Shown: piece by piece, positions 1 to 6,919 of the stretch
How positions within the stretch are numbered: position 1 is the stretch's first letter
How the letters are laid out: every line of letters begins with the position of its first letter
Source of the DNA: JACCTI01 sp051005695
GTDB taxonomy: Bacteria > Verrucomicrobiota > Verrucomicrobiia > Chthoniobacterales > UBA10450
Direction: 5' to 3'
Assembly (NCBI GenBank): GCA_051005695.1
Contig: JBPCJC010000020.1
Coordinates: 1-29,465, forward strand
Length of the DNA: 29,465 nucleotides
Notes under the pieces: model-generated
The model's database searches: none
Seen by the model: the letters and a program-made list of their open reading frames with translations, nothing else
What the model was told of the DNA's origin: nothing
Translations under genes and position numbers: made by a program

Positions 1-67
1 CCTCCTGCTTGTACTCCTGCGGGTAGCTCGTTCTCTCACGAGTTGGTTTGCTGATCTGTGTTTTCAT
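1..67 (-). CDS. Transposase OrfA-like protein, N-terminal fragment
   Basis: Only the first 22 codons are in the window; the gene runs off the left edge. The ATG (complement of 65-67) is preceded by GAGGA at a spacing of about 6-7 bases, one of the better ribosome binding sites here. The N-terminus contains RTSYPQEYKQE, like the opening of helix-turn-helix transposase subunits of the IS3/IS66 type (pattern R.SY..E.K.E). In that family OrfA binds the element ends and is fused by frameshifting to the OrfB integrase. The call rests on a short match plus the good start site, so it is moderate at best. Confidence 0.45.
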   Translation of the reverse strand, partial: MKTQISKPTRERTSYPQEYKQE

Positions 68-114
68 GTGGGTTCCTCGGCCTTTTGACCCTAAGCCCAC
101 TGTCCGTCAAATCA
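1..114 (-). mobile_element. End of an IS3-like insertion sequence (partial)
   Basis: The left edge carries the start of a transposase-like ORF on the minus strand. About 50 bases upstream of its start codon lies a plausible element end: on the minus strand the sequence begins TGATTTGACGGACAGTGGGC at about position 114. IS3-family elements have terminal TG...CA ends and orfA close behind the left end, and this spacing fits. Only one end is inside the window, so target duplication and the partner inverted repeat cannot be seen. The exact boundary at 114 is inference. Confidence 0.4.
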
Positions 115-245
115 GGGCAACCCCAGCTTCAGAATTTCGCTCTCGCAGCCGTGCTCCGTACGATGGTAAGAGACTTGGATGGCTCGCAAAAGCGTAGCGA
201 GATTATGAAGCTGACCCTTACTTCCGCCCTGACTAATTCATTCCG

Positions 246-271
246 CCTCCGATCGACGCTCGCTCCCGGTA
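246..271. repeat. 26-bp direct repeat, copy 1
   Basis: This begins CCTCCGATCGACGCTCGC and is identical over 26 bases to 611-636, in the same orientation. Similarity continues loosely on the 3' side (GGCG..GCTG..GGGTC). The two copies flank the small ORF at 313-582. Stretch 115-312 otherwise shows nothing I can name. Confidence 0.8.
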
Positions 272-312
272 GGCGTCGCTGATCTTGGGTCTCATTAAAT
301 ATAGAGAGCGCT

Positions 313-582
313 ATGCGTACGCCATTACTATTAGCAGTCATTGCTCTACTCATTTCGTGCTCTGCTCTTTTTGTTGCCGTGCGGGCTTCGCCCACCGAGG
401 CCGAGATCGACCGACGGGTAGATGCCGCACGCGCGGAAAGAGCGCGCATACGTTCAGGCCCTCACCCCCAGGATGGACCTTATTTATCGCGATATGATTC
501 GCGATTATCATCCACCAGCAAAGCCACCGGAGACTTTCGCGGAGCTTCTTACCCCAGCGTTACAGATCGTTACGAACATTAG
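313..582 (+). CDS. Small secreted or membrane-anchored hypothetical protein
   Basis: An 89-residue ORF with a hydrophobic N-terminal segment (about residues 4-24), which could be a signal peptide or single membrane anchor, followed by a charged stretch (EAEIDRRVDAARAERARIR) and a polar tail. I do not recognise a family. A weak GAGAG lies just before the ATG. The ORF sits between the two copies of the 26-bp direct repeat, so it may be cargo of a small repeat-bounded insertion or a decaying gene. Coding status is uncertain because it is short, but the signal-like N-terminus and the absence of a better ORF on the other strand favour it. Confidence 0.4.
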   Translation: MRTPLLLAVIALLISCSALFVAVRASPTEAEIDRRVDAARAERARIRSGPHPQDGPYLSRYDSRLSSTSKATGDFRGASYPSVTDRYEH

Positions 583-610
583 CACCAAATGATCTGCCCC
601 CATCATCCCA

Positions 611-636
611 CCTCCGATCGACGCTCGCTCCCGGTA
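611..636. repeat. 26-bp direct repeat, copy 2
   Basis: Identical to 246-271 over 26 bases, same orientation, 365 bases further on. See copy 1. Confidence 0.8.
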
Positions 637-704
637 AGAGGCGCTGCTAGGGTCGCGATAGGGGTCAGCCCCATAATTGCGCTCTAGCAGCCACTGCCTT
701 CTAC

Positions 705-1067
705 ATGGGAACGTTCTATGCAGTCCTTCAGATAGTGAAACCGCTGTGGCAGGCTGCGCACGTTCTGCTTTTGCTGTGCGTAGGCATTTACGCCATGAAA
801 GCGCCGCGGACTACCGCACTGGTGTTCATTTCGCTTGCCTGTTTTATCACCGTCCTTTCTGACGGCGTGTATCTCATGGGAAGTTTGCAGACGGAGTGGC
901 ACGTCACGCTCTTTGCAGCGGCGGTGCGCAGGGTCTTATTCGTTTTCGCGGAAATACTCTTCATCGTTGAAGTATTTCTCTGGCCTCTTGCTCTCTTTCT
1001 TATCGTCAAAGAGCGACGCAATGGTGAGCGTCAGGTTAAGAAGTCTTTCCTGTTATTCACTCGATAG
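705..1067 (+). CDS. Hypothetical integral membrane protein
   Basis: A 120-residue, very hydrophobic protein with about four predicted membrane spans (roughly residues 14-31, 37-57, 64-80 and 82-103) and a short basic C-terminal tail (KERRNGERQVKKS). I recognise no family. It ends 4 bases before the ATG of the tRNA-binding protein gene at 1072, on the same strand, so the two could be co-transcribed. No obvious ribosome binding site precedes the start. Function unknown; the membrane topology is the only supported statement. Confidence 0.55.
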   Translation: MGTFYAVLQIVKPLWQAAHVLLLLCVGIYAMKAPRTTALVFISLACFITVLSDGVYLMGSLQTEWHVTLFAAAVRRVLFVFAEILFIVEVFLWPLALFLIVKERRNGERQVKKSFLLFTR

Positions 1068-1071
1068 CGAT

Positions 1072-1425
1072 ATGACTCCTGCGCCGGTAAAGCCTGTAGC
1101 TACGGTAGCTGACTTGGAGAAGCTGGATGTGCGGGTGGGGACGATTCGGGAGGTGCGGGCGGTGCCGGGATCGGAGAAGCTTTTGCAGTTGATCGTGAGC
1201 TTTGGCGATCATCAGCGCTCGATTCTTTCCGGGATGAAGAAGGAGCGGCCGGAGCCGGAGTTATTGGTGGGGAAGCAGGCGCTCTTCGTGGTTAACCTGG
1301 CGCCGCGGAAGATGGCGGGCCTGGTTTCGGAGGGGATGCTTTTCGATCTCGGCTATGCGGATGGGCTGGTGCCGGTGCTGGCGATGCCGGAGGCGCCGCT
1401 GCCGGATGGAGCGCGCGCGGGCTAG
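1072..1425 (+). CDS. Stand-alone tRNA-binding domain protein (Trbp111 / MetG C-terminal type)
   Basis: A 117-residue protein made almost entirely of one OB-fold tRNA-binding domain. DVRVGTIREVRAVPGSEKLL, then LVGKQALFVVNLAPRKM.G..SEGML, match the pattern of Trbp111 and of the C-terminal extension of bacterial methionyl-tRNA synthetase. Such domains bind tRNA non-specifically as dimers and help aminoacylation or act as RNA chaperones. I chose the ATG at 1072 because the longer frame from 835 runs through the preceding gene and the homology begins just after 1072. CsaA is the closest alternative, but the VNLAPRK.. GL.SEGM block favours the MetG type. Confidence 0.85.
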   Translation: MTPAPVKPVATVADLEKLDVRVGTIREVRAVPGSEKLLQLIVSFGDHQRSILSGMKKERPEPELLVGKQALFVVNLAPRKMAGLVSEGMLFDLGYADGLVPVLAMPEAPLPDGARAG

Positions 1426-1493
1426 GAGTTTTCTCCGGCGGCTGAATGATGCGCGAATGGTGAGCGGGCGCGTCGGGTTTAGCTCGTGCGGCT

Positions 1494-1502
1494 GCCTAAC
1501 GA
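1494..1502 (-). repeat. Dispersed 9-mer TCGTTAGGC, copy 1 (intergenic)
   Basis: Exact copy on the minus strand, in the gap between the tRNA-binding protein gene and the next membrane protein gene. It is 19 bases upstream of the ATG at 1521. Confidence 0.8.
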
Positions 1503-1520
1503 GGGTTTAGGCTGGCATCG

Positions 1521-1943
1521 ATGATAACCCAGGAACTCATTTACAGCACGCTCTACGCGGCGCTGTCCTTAACCGACTCGATCTTCCAGATTTGGACGAC
1601 GCTGACTTTCGCGGTGATCGTGGCGACCTATGTGGCCGGGAAGCGGTTCGATCGCTCGGTCTATCTGCTGGTCTCGGCGCTCTACACGCTGGCTTCGTTG
1701 ATCCTCCTGATCCGATTCGGGAGCGCGGCCTTCCAGGCTTTTCACTACAAGAATTTGCTGGTGACGCGCGGATTTGAGCCGTGGCCGGTGCCGAATTTTA
1801 TCTCGGTGATCATCGGCGGCGGGACTGGGGTGCTGCTTTTCGCCGGCACGCTGGGGACGCTCTGGTTTGTGCGCAGCACTTGGAAGCGCATGGCGGCAGC
1901 GGCGAAGACGTCGGCCGCGGGTAAGGCGGCGGCGAATCAGTAG
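1521..1943 (+). CDS. Hypothetical membrane protein
   Basis: A 140-residue protein with three confident hydrophobic spans (about residues 23-41, 47-66 and 93-116) and a C-terminal Ala/Lys-rich cytoplasmic-type tail (KRMAAAAKTSAAGKAAANQ). No family recognised. Its 3' end overlaps the 3' end of the convergent proS gene by 7 bases, so no separate terminator fits between them. The start ATG follows a short intergenic stretch that holds one copy of the 9-mer motif. Confidence 0.6.
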   Translation: MITQELIYSTLYAALSLTDSIFQIWTTLTFAVIVATYVAGKRFDRSVYLLVSALYTLASLILLIRFGSAAFQAFHYKNLLVTRGFEPWPVPNFISVIIGGGTGVLLFAGTLGTLWFVRSTWKRMAAAAKTSAAGKAAANQ

Positions 1944-3475
1944 GACTTCGCCCAGATGACGCGGCGCGGGCTGGGCTCGCCGGTGAAGATGCACTTGCCG
2001 GCTTCGGCCGGGGATGCGGGATCGTCGAAGGGGATGCAGCGGATCGTCACCTTCAAGTCTGCTTTCACCTTTTCTTCGACTTCGCGGGAACCGTTCCAAT
2101 GGGCTAGGGCGAAGCCGCCGTGGATCTCGGGTTTGTTCGCATTCTTCGGCGTGAAGAAGTCGTAGAATTCTTCCTTGGAATTGATCTCGCGGGTGTGGGC
2201 GTCGCGGAAGGCGGTGGCGCGCTCGAGGAGGTTTTGCTGGATGGCGTCGAGGAGCGCGGGGACTTGCCTAACGAGTTCGGCGGCGGGGAGGAATTCCTTC
2301 GACTTGATCGGCTGGTCGCGCCGGCTGATGGCGACGTTTCCGGATTCCAGATCGCGCGGACCGAGCTCGACCCGCAGTGGGACGCCTTTTTTGATCCATT
2401 CCCAATTCTTGGCGCCGCCGGCGAGATCGCGCTGGTCGACTTCGACTTCGAGGGGCGCGTCGTGATAACGCAGGCCGCGGAGTTGCTCGGCTAACTGATT
2501 GGCCGCGGCGAGAACGGCGGCGCGGGTTTCCTCCTTCGGCGTGATCGGCAGGATGACGACGTGGGTGGGGGCGACGCGTGGTGGAAGGACGAGGCCGTCG
2601 TCATCCGCGTGGGCCATGATGAGGGTGCCGATCATGCGGGTGCTCATGCCCCAACTGGTGGTCCAGCCAAATTCCTGGGTGCCGGTGCGCGTCTGGAAAC
2701 GGATACCGCTGGAGCGCGAGAAATTTTGCCCGAGAAAATGCGAGGTGCCGGCCTGGATGGCTTTGCGATCCTGGACCATGGCTTCGATGCACAGGGTCTG
2801 GACGGCACCGGGAAATCTTTCGCTCTCGGATTTCTCCCCGGTAAAGACGGGCAGGGCGACGTGGTCGCGCACGAAAGTTTCGTAAACGTCGAGCATGCGT
2901 TTGGTTTCCTCGCGCGCTTCGGTCTCGGTCTCGTGGACGGTGTGGCCTTCCTGCCAGAGGAACTCGGTGGTGCGCAGGAAAATGCGCGGCCGCATTTCCC
3001 AGCGGACGACGTTGGCCCATTGGTTAATTAGAATCGGCAGGTCGCGATAACTCTGGACCCACTTGGCGTAGGTCGCGCCGATGATGGTTTCGGATGTTGG
3101 CCTAACGACCAGTGGCTCGGCCAATGGACTGGCCGGGACCATTTTGCCCTCGGCGTTTACTTCCAGCCGGCTGTGGGTGACGACGGCGCACTCCTTGGCG
3201 AAGCCTTCGACGTGGGCGGCTTCTTTTGCGAGATAACTCAGTGGGATGAAGAGCGGGAAGTAGGCGTTGCGATGGCCGGTCGCGCGGAACATGGCGTCGA
3301 GCTGGCGTTGCATGTTCTCCCAAATCCCGTAGCCCCACGGACGGATGACCATGCAGCCGCGGACTTCGGAAGGCTCGGCCAACTCGGCGGCGCGGATGAC
3401 CTGTTGATACCACTCGGGGAAATCTTCTTCGCGCCGCGGCGTGATCGCGCTCTTGGGGGCAGCAGGGTTGGTCAT
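1937..3475 (-). CDS. proS: Prolyl-tRNA synthetase, eukaryal/archaeal type
   Basis: This cytoplasmic class II synthetase charges tRNA-Pro with proline. At 512 residues it is the short form without the editing insertion found in the longer bacterial type. Visible signatures are RPTSET at residues 125-130, motif 2 (VRWEMRPRIFLRTTEF, about 157-172), and WQEGHTVHET just after it. The C-terminal domain has CIPF...GKCIFTG with cysteines near 480 and 495, where the family often has more zinc ligands, and ends in a terminal Tyr as is typical. The start at 3475 gives the expected N-terminus ending in FPEWY. Two copies of the 9-mer lie inside the gene, each forcing an AGG arginine codon. Confidence 0.97.
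   Translation of the reverse strand: MTNPAAPKSAITPRREEDFPEWYQQVIRAAELAEPSEVRGCMVIRPWGYGIWENMQRQLDAMFRATGHRNAYFPLFIPLSYLAKEAAHVEGFAKECAVVTHSRLEVNAEGKMVPASPLAEPLVVRPTSETIIGATYAKWVQSYRDLPILINQWANVVRWEMRPRIFLRTTEFLWQEGHTVHETETEAREETKRMLDVYETFVRDHVALPVFTGEKSESERFPGAVQTLCIEAMVQDRKAIQAGTSHFLGQNFSRSSGIRFQTRTGTQEFGWTTSWGMSTRMIGTLIMAHADDDGLVLPPRVAPTHVVILPITPKEETRAAVLAAANQLAEQLRGLRYHDAPLEVEVDQRDLAGGAKNWEWIKKGVPLRVELGPRDLESGNVAISRRDQPIKSKEFLPAAELVRQVPALLDAIQQNLLERATAFRDAHTREINSKEEFYDFFTPKNANKPEIHGGFALAHWNGSREVEEKVKADLKVTIRCIPFDDPASPAEAGKCIFTGEPSPRRVIWAKSY
2266..2274 (-). repeat. Dispersed 9-mer TCGTTAGGC, copy 2 (in proS)
   Basis: Exact copy on the coding strand of proS. It reads (C)TC GTT AGG C(AA), Leu-Val-Arg-Gln, using the uncommon AGG codon. 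Confidence 0.8.
3100..3108 (-). repeat. Dispersed 9-mer TCGTTAGGC, copy 3 (in proS)
   Basis: Exact copy inside proS, just before the RPTSET motif. The Arg of that motif is encoded by the AGG of the 9-mer. Confidence 0.8.
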
Positions 3476-3584
3476 GAGGCGGAGAATTAAGCCCCCTTCG
3501 GCGGGATTGACGAGCGCGAGTTGCAGTAAATTTCGCGTGAGCGGGAGAGCTTCCCACGGTGTGAGGTGGTGTTATCCTGCGCAG

Positions 3585-3938
3585 ATGAAACCGAATTATT
3601 TCTTGAAGATTTTGTTGGTGACGGCGTTGGCACTTGGGCCAGTAACGCCGCTCGTGCGCGCGGAAGATCCCGATAACACTGCGGTGGTGAACGAATTTAA
3701 ACGGCGCGAGGAAAACCTCGGCCATCTCTCGATTGACGAGCAACTGAAGATTCGTGCTGCGCAGCAGAAGGCGCTCGAAGATGCGGGAGTGAAGGAAGCG
3801 ATGCAAAAGCGCGACCAGGCGATGGTGGAATTTCGCGAGAAATTGCGCGCGGCCATGATCGCGGCTGATCCAGCGGTGAAAGCGATCCTGGATAGAATCG
3901 CCGAAGGCACCAGGCCCGGTTTGCAGATGGGAAAGTAG
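3585..3938 (+). CDS. Secreted helical protein, paralogue of the next gene
   Basis: A 117-residue protein with an N-terminal signal peptide (about residues 1-26, cleavage likely after VRA) and a mature part that is almost all charged helix. The segment LS.DE...I.AAQQKALED...EAMQKRD.A..EFREKLRAAMI..DP..K.ILD.I aligns over most of its length with the protein at 3982-4323. Family not recognised; the look is that of small periplasmic helical proteins with heptad-like charge patterns (Spy-like in general appearance only). The ATG at 3585 is chosen over the upstream frame opening at 3441, which lies inside the 5' end of proS on the other strand. Divergent from proS. Confidence 0.75.
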   Translation: MKPNYFLKILLVTALALGPVTPLVRAEDPDNTAVVNEFKRREENLGHLSIDEQLKIRAAQQKALEDAGVKEAMQKRDQAMVEFREKLRAAMIAADPAVKAILDRIAEGTRPGLQMGK

Positions 3939-3981
3939 CGCGGCGCAACTTTCCGGAAGCGCTGGGTTTGATTCCCCTGAT

Positions 3982-4323
3982 ATGAAACTGAAAACACTTC
4001 TCACGATCTCGTCGTTGGCGCTGGCTTTGAACTTCGCGCCGGCGGCCTTCGCGCAAACGCCGGAGCAGTCAGGACAGGGACGTCACGGACGCAATGGGCG
4101 GCATGCGCAATTCATGGCCAGCCTATCGCCGGATGAACGGGCCAGGCTCAAGGCCGCGCATCAGAAAGCGATGGCCGATCCAACGGTCCAAGCCGCGAAA
4201 GATCGCACCAAGACTTCGCGGAAAGAATTCCGTGAAATGCGGCGCGCGGCGATGTTGAAAGCCGATCCTTCGATCCAGCCCATCCTGGACAAGATGCCGG
4301 CCCGCGGCCGGAAGACTTCTTAA
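3982..4323 (+). CDS. Secreted helical protein, paralogue of the previous gene
   Basis: A 113-residue protein with a clear signal peptide (residues 1-24, AFA before QTP), a short Gly/His/Arg-rich stretch (GQGRHGRNGRH), then the same helical domain as its neighbour: LSPDERARLKAAHQKAM.DP..Q.AKDR....RKEFREMRRAAMLKADP..Q.ILDKM. The pair looks like a tandem duplication that has diverged, the second copy gaining basic residues. Function unknown. It is followed by a strong 9-bp inverted repeat at 4331-4359 that probably ends the transcript. Confidence 0.75.
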   Translation: MKLKTLLTISSLALALNFAPAAFAQTPEQSGQGRHGRNGRHAQFMASLSPDERARLKAAHQKAMADPTVQAAKDRTKTSRKEFREMRRAAMLKADPSIQPILDKMPARGRKTS

Positions 4324-4330
4324 AGCCGGG

Positions 4331-4359
4331 GTCGCGCGGGATTAAAAATTCCGCGCGAC
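4331..4359. terminator. Strong hairpin between convergent genes
   Basis: A perfect 9-bp inverted repeat, GTCGCGCGG (4331-4339) and CCGCGCGAC (4351-4359), with an 11-base AT-rich loop. It begins just after the stop of the plus-strand gene and covers the last codons of the minus-strand CAP gene. No T-tract follows on either side, so it is a structural terminator candidate rather than a classical intrinsic one. Confidence 0.4.
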
Positions 4360-4992
4360 TAACTGCTCGTTAGGCGAGTCGCCTGCTTCGAGATAGCCGC
4401 CGGCGAAGTCGATGCTGCAAATCGTCCGATAAGTCGCGTGCGGGCCCACGGCCGCGCCGGCGACGTTGAACTCGGGGCTGAAGATGTTCTTGCGGTGTTT
4501 CCGCGCGCGCAGGCCGTCGTCGATTATCAAGGCGATGACAATTTCGCGCGCGCTCGATCTGCCGCAGGCCAGGTTTTCGCCCCAGGTCCCGCTCCAGCGG
4601 CCATAGCGATTGATGCGGTCGCCGGGACCCGACCAGCCCCGGCCGGAATGACTCATTCCGCCGCCGGCTTGCTCCGCGCAATGCTCGGCCGCGGCGCGCG
4701 AAATTCCCGGGGAATACGAGAACGGCGCGCGCGGGCTGGTCGTGCGGAGGAAACGGATCGCGTCATCGAGCGCGCGCGTGCCTTCTTCAGTGCGCACGGG
4801 AACACGCCCCGGAACCATCTGCAGCGTGCCCTGAAATTGCGGCCGCAGCTGTTCAATGAACTCGGCGTAGAGCGCGGGATTCTGTCGCGCCAAGTTCATT
4901 TCCGCGACGATTACGCTCCCTGTTTCTCCGCGTGCGGTGAGAAGCGAAGAGGTGAAAAATGCGAGGACGAGCAGGAAATTGCGCAGGTTCAT
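4342..4992 (-). CDS. CAP/SCP-domain extracellular protein
   Basis: A 216-residue secreted protein of the CAP (SCP/PR-1-like) superfamily. After a signal peptide (residues 1 to about 23) it shows N..R..PA.YA near the start, AEHC.EQ..GG.MSHSG in the middle, and GENLACG.SSAREIVIALIIDDG...R.HRKNIFSPEFNVAGAA.G.H near the end, the standard bacterial CAP pattern with conserved His and Glu. Roles in bacteria are mostly unknown. The frame opens at 5133, but that would cover the rplM promoter and start, so I place the start at 4992 (MNLRNFLL); 5001 is an alternative. It is divergent from rplM. Confidence 0.85.
   Translation of the reverse strand: MNLRNFLLVLAFFTSSLLTARGETGSVIVAEMNLARQNPALYAEFIEQLRPQFQGTLQMVPGRVPVRTEEGTRALDDAIRFLRTTSPRAPFSYSPGISRAAAEHCAEQAGGGMSHSGRGWSGPGDRINRYGRWSGTWGENLACGRSSAREIVIALIIDDGLRARKHRKNIFSPEFNVAGAAVGPHATYRTICSIDFAGGYLEAGDSPNEQLVARNF
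4367..4375 (+). repeat. Dispersed 9-mer TCGTTAGGC, copy 4 (in the CAP gene)
   Basis: Exact copy near the 3' end of the CAP gene, read on its coding strand as (TC)G CCT AAC GA(G), Ser-Pro-Asn-Glu. It lies 7 bases beyond the hairpin at 4331-4359. Confidence 0.8.
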
Positions 4993-5033
4993 CGCCTGCA
5001 TTTGAAGCAGGCGAAATGCCAGCGCCCGGAGGG

Positions 5034-5062
5034 TTGACACTCCTGCGGGGCGCCCGTAGTTT
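5034..5062 (+). promoter_or_regulatory. Sigma-70-type promoter of rplM-rpsI
   Basis: A consensus -35 box TTGACA (5034-5039), a 17-base spacer and a -10-like TAGTTT (5057-5062). The predicted transcript start near 5069 leaves only about 12 bases of leader before the rplM ATG, and no Shine-Dalgarno sequence is seen there. Confidence 0.7.
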
Positions 5063-5080
5063 CCGTGCCCTTTCAGCCAC

Positions 5081-5512
5081 ATGAAGACGTTTTCTGCCAA
5101 AGCCAACGAGGTCCCACGCAAGTGGTGGATCATTGATGCGAATGATCAGGTGCTCGGCCGGGTCGCCGTCAAAGCCGCCAATCTTCTGCGCGGAAAAGAG
5201 AAGCCGATTTACACTACGCACGTCGACACGGGCGATTTCGTCGTCGTGATTAATGCCGAGAAAGTGCGCCTGACCGGCAAGAAGGAAGAGCAGAAGACCT
5301 ACATGAGCTATTCCGGATTCGTCGGTGGTCACAAAACCGAAAACGCCCGGGCTCGCCGCGAGCGGCATCCCGAGCTGATGGTGGAACGCGCGATCCGGGG
5401 GATGATCCCGCACAACAAACTTGGGCGGGCCGTTTACCGGAAGCTCAAGGTTTACAAGGGCGACCTGCATCCGCACGGTGCGCAGCAACCAGCCGCGGTC
5501 ACCCTCGCGTAA
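5081..5512 (+). CDS. rplM: 50S ribosomal protein L13
   Basis: A 143-residue protein of normal length for L13, an early-assembling 23S rRNA-binding protein of the large subunit. Landmarks are KWWIIDANDQVLGRVA at residues 14-29, the R.LRGK...Y..HVDTGDFV block, KTYMSYSGFVGG, and the C-terminal RAIRGMIP.NKLGRAVYRKLKVY. It is followed after 21 bases by rpsI, the usual L13-S9 operon. A good promoter lies directly upstream. The leader is very short and lacks an obvious ribosome binding site. Confidence 0.98.
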   Translation: MKTFSAKANEVPRKWWIIDANDQVLGRVAVKAANLLRGKEKPIYTTHVDTGDFVVVINAEKVRLTGKKEEQKTYMSYSGFVGGHKTENARARRERHPELMVERAIRGMIPHNKLGRAVYRKLKVYKGDLHPHGAQQPAAVTLA

Positions 5513-5533
5513 TTTTTCGAAGAGATTTTCTTT

Positions 5534-5929
5534 ATGGCAACAACTGAGGAATTCATCGCCACTGGCCGCCGCAAAACTTCCGTCGCGCGCATTCGGATGA
5601 TGGCCGGTAGCGGCAAGATCGACGTCAACGGCAAGAGCTTCGAAGAATATTTTCCGACCGTCCCGCTGCAGAACACGGTCCTGCAACCGTTGCACGCAGT
5701 GAAGTTGATCAACTCCTACGATCTCTCGGTCAACACCACCGGCGGTGGCGCGACCGGACAAGCTGGGGCAACCCGGTTGGCGATCGCGCGCGCTCTCCTG
5801 CAAGTGGACGCGAATCTTCGCGGGACATTGAAGGCCGAGGGTTTACTTCGGCGCGATCCGCGGATGAAAGAACGAAAGAAATCCGGGCAACCCGGCGCGC
5901 GTAAGCGCTTCCAGTTCTCGAAGCGGTAA
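5534..5929 (+). CDS. rpsI: 30S ribosomal protein S9
   Basis: A 131-residue S9 protein, second gene of the rplM operon. It shows GRRKTSVARIRM near the start, INGKSFEEYFPT-type loop residues, GGGATGQAGATRLAIARALL in the core, and the expected basic tail ending FQFSKR. That tail reaches the ribosomal P site and its terminal Arg contacts the tRNA anticodon loop. AAGAGA about 8 bases before the ATG is a usable ribosome binding site. The gene ends 8 bases before the stop of the convergent TPR protein gene. Confidence 0.98.
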   Translation: MATTEEFIATGRRKTSVARIRMMAGSGKIDVNGKSFEEYFPTVPLQNTVLQPLHAVKLINSYDLSVNTTGGGATGQAGATRLAIARALLQVDANLRGTLKAEGLLRRDPRMKERKKSGQPGARKRFQFSKR

Positions 5930-5937
5930 TTCGCCGC

Positions 5938-6705
5938 TTACGGCTTCGGTTTAGCCGAAGCTGCGGGACTTCCTTTCGCGGTGACGCTGGCAGAGTTATT
6001 GGCGACGGCGGGCGAACCAGCTGGAGCCACCAAGATTGTCGCCGCGGGGGCGTTCGCTTTCGGCGGCTTCAAGTTTCGCAGATATTGCGAAGCTTCCTGC
6101 GAGGCATAGCTCTCGCGATATTGGGTCAGGACAGTTTCGCAAACGCGGCGCGCGTCTTCGATTTGTCCCTTTTGCTTGAACAACGGAACCTCGGCGAGCA
6201 GCGCCAGCGGCGCGTTGAAATCGCGCGGATGCTCGGCCGCGATCCGGCGATACACCACCAGCGCGTCGTCGGTTTTGCCTAACGAATCCATATTCGCGGC
6301 CATCGCCATTTGCGCGGTCGTGGCCAGCTCGTGTTTCGGATCCCGTTTCAAGAAACCTTCCAGGGTCGTATTGGCCTCGGCGAATTTTTGCTGTTTGCGC
6401 TCTTCATCGGCGAGCAGAAGTGCGGCACTCGCCGCAGAGGATGAAGCGGGATATTGGCCAATCACTTTTTGGTAATCCTGTGGACCGCGCGCCGACGCGA
6501 GCTGAGCCGCGGCGGCATCGTCGCGCCGCGCAGTGTAAAGACGATAACCCCCAACGGCCGCGAGCGCACCCAGCGCGACTAGGAGTCCGATCAGAATCGA
6601 CGTCTTGTATTGCCCCCAAAAAACCTGTGTTTCGAGAACGGGATCAGGCGCCGCGGTGGCGGCGGGCGGCTGCTTCGGAACGGGGCGTATCGGTTTTGCA
6701 GGCAA
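5938..6705 (-). CDS. Membrane-anchored tetratricopeptide protein
   Basis: A 255-residue protein with a Pro-rich cytoplasmic N-terminus (1-30), one membrane span (about 35-56), a TPR-type helical region (about 65-215) and an Ala/Pro-rich, low-complexity tail. The layout resembles YfgM-like proteins, which sit in the inner membrane next to the Sec machinery and periplasmic chaperones, but the family match is loose. Helical pairs such as FAEANTTLEGFLKRDP and DALVVYRRIAAEHP support the TPR call. It is transcribed divergently from the aminotransferase gene. One copy of the 9-mer lies inside and forces a TTA leucine codon. Confidence 0.75.
   Translation of the reverse strand: MPAKPIRPVPKQPPAATAAPDPVLETQVFWGQYKTSILIGLLVALGALAAVGGYRLYTARRDDAAAAQLASARGPQDYQKVIGQYPASSSAASAALLLADEERKQQKFAEANTTLEGFLKRDPKHELATTAQMAMAANMDSLGKTDDALVVYRRIAAEHPRDFNAPLALLAEVPLFKQKGQIEDARRVCETVLTQYRESYASQEASQYLRNLKPPKANAPAATILVAPAGSPAVANNSASVTAKGSPAASAKPKP
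6277..6285 (-). repeat. Dispersed 9-mer TCGTTAGGC, copy 5 (in the TPR gene)
   Basis: Exact copy in the coding strand, read TCG TTA GGC (Ser-Leu-Gly). TTA is an unusual leucine codon for a GC-rich genome. Confidence 0.8.
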
Positions 6706-6847
6706 GGTTCGCTCTTATGCCACGCGAGTCTGGCCCACGCAAGGCCGTAAGGCGGAAAGCCGTCGCGGTGACGAAGTGAATCTGAGGCAAAATCTCGAGA
6801 AGACGCAAAAATGGATTTATCATCCGCGCGGCGCAGCGGCGAATTGC

Positions 6848-6856
6848 TCGTTAGGC
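6848..6856 (+). repeat. Dispersed 9-mer TCGTTAGGC, copy 6 (intergenic)
   Basis: Exact copy in the divergent intergenic region between the TPR gene and the aminotransferase gene, 64 bases before the latter's ATG. Confidence 0.8.
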
Positions 6857-6919
6857 AAATTTTCTTCGAACGGCTTCTGTTGGCAGCGGACGAGGTTACA
6901 GCCTAGGCTCGCGGCCGTG

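Noticed and set aside
58..282. 74-codon ORF on the plus strand at the left edge
   Set aside because: It overlaps the better-supported transposase start and the IS end on the other strand; no convincing protein features.
2120..3031. Plus-strand open frames across proS
   Set aside because: Antisense shadows; proS is certain.
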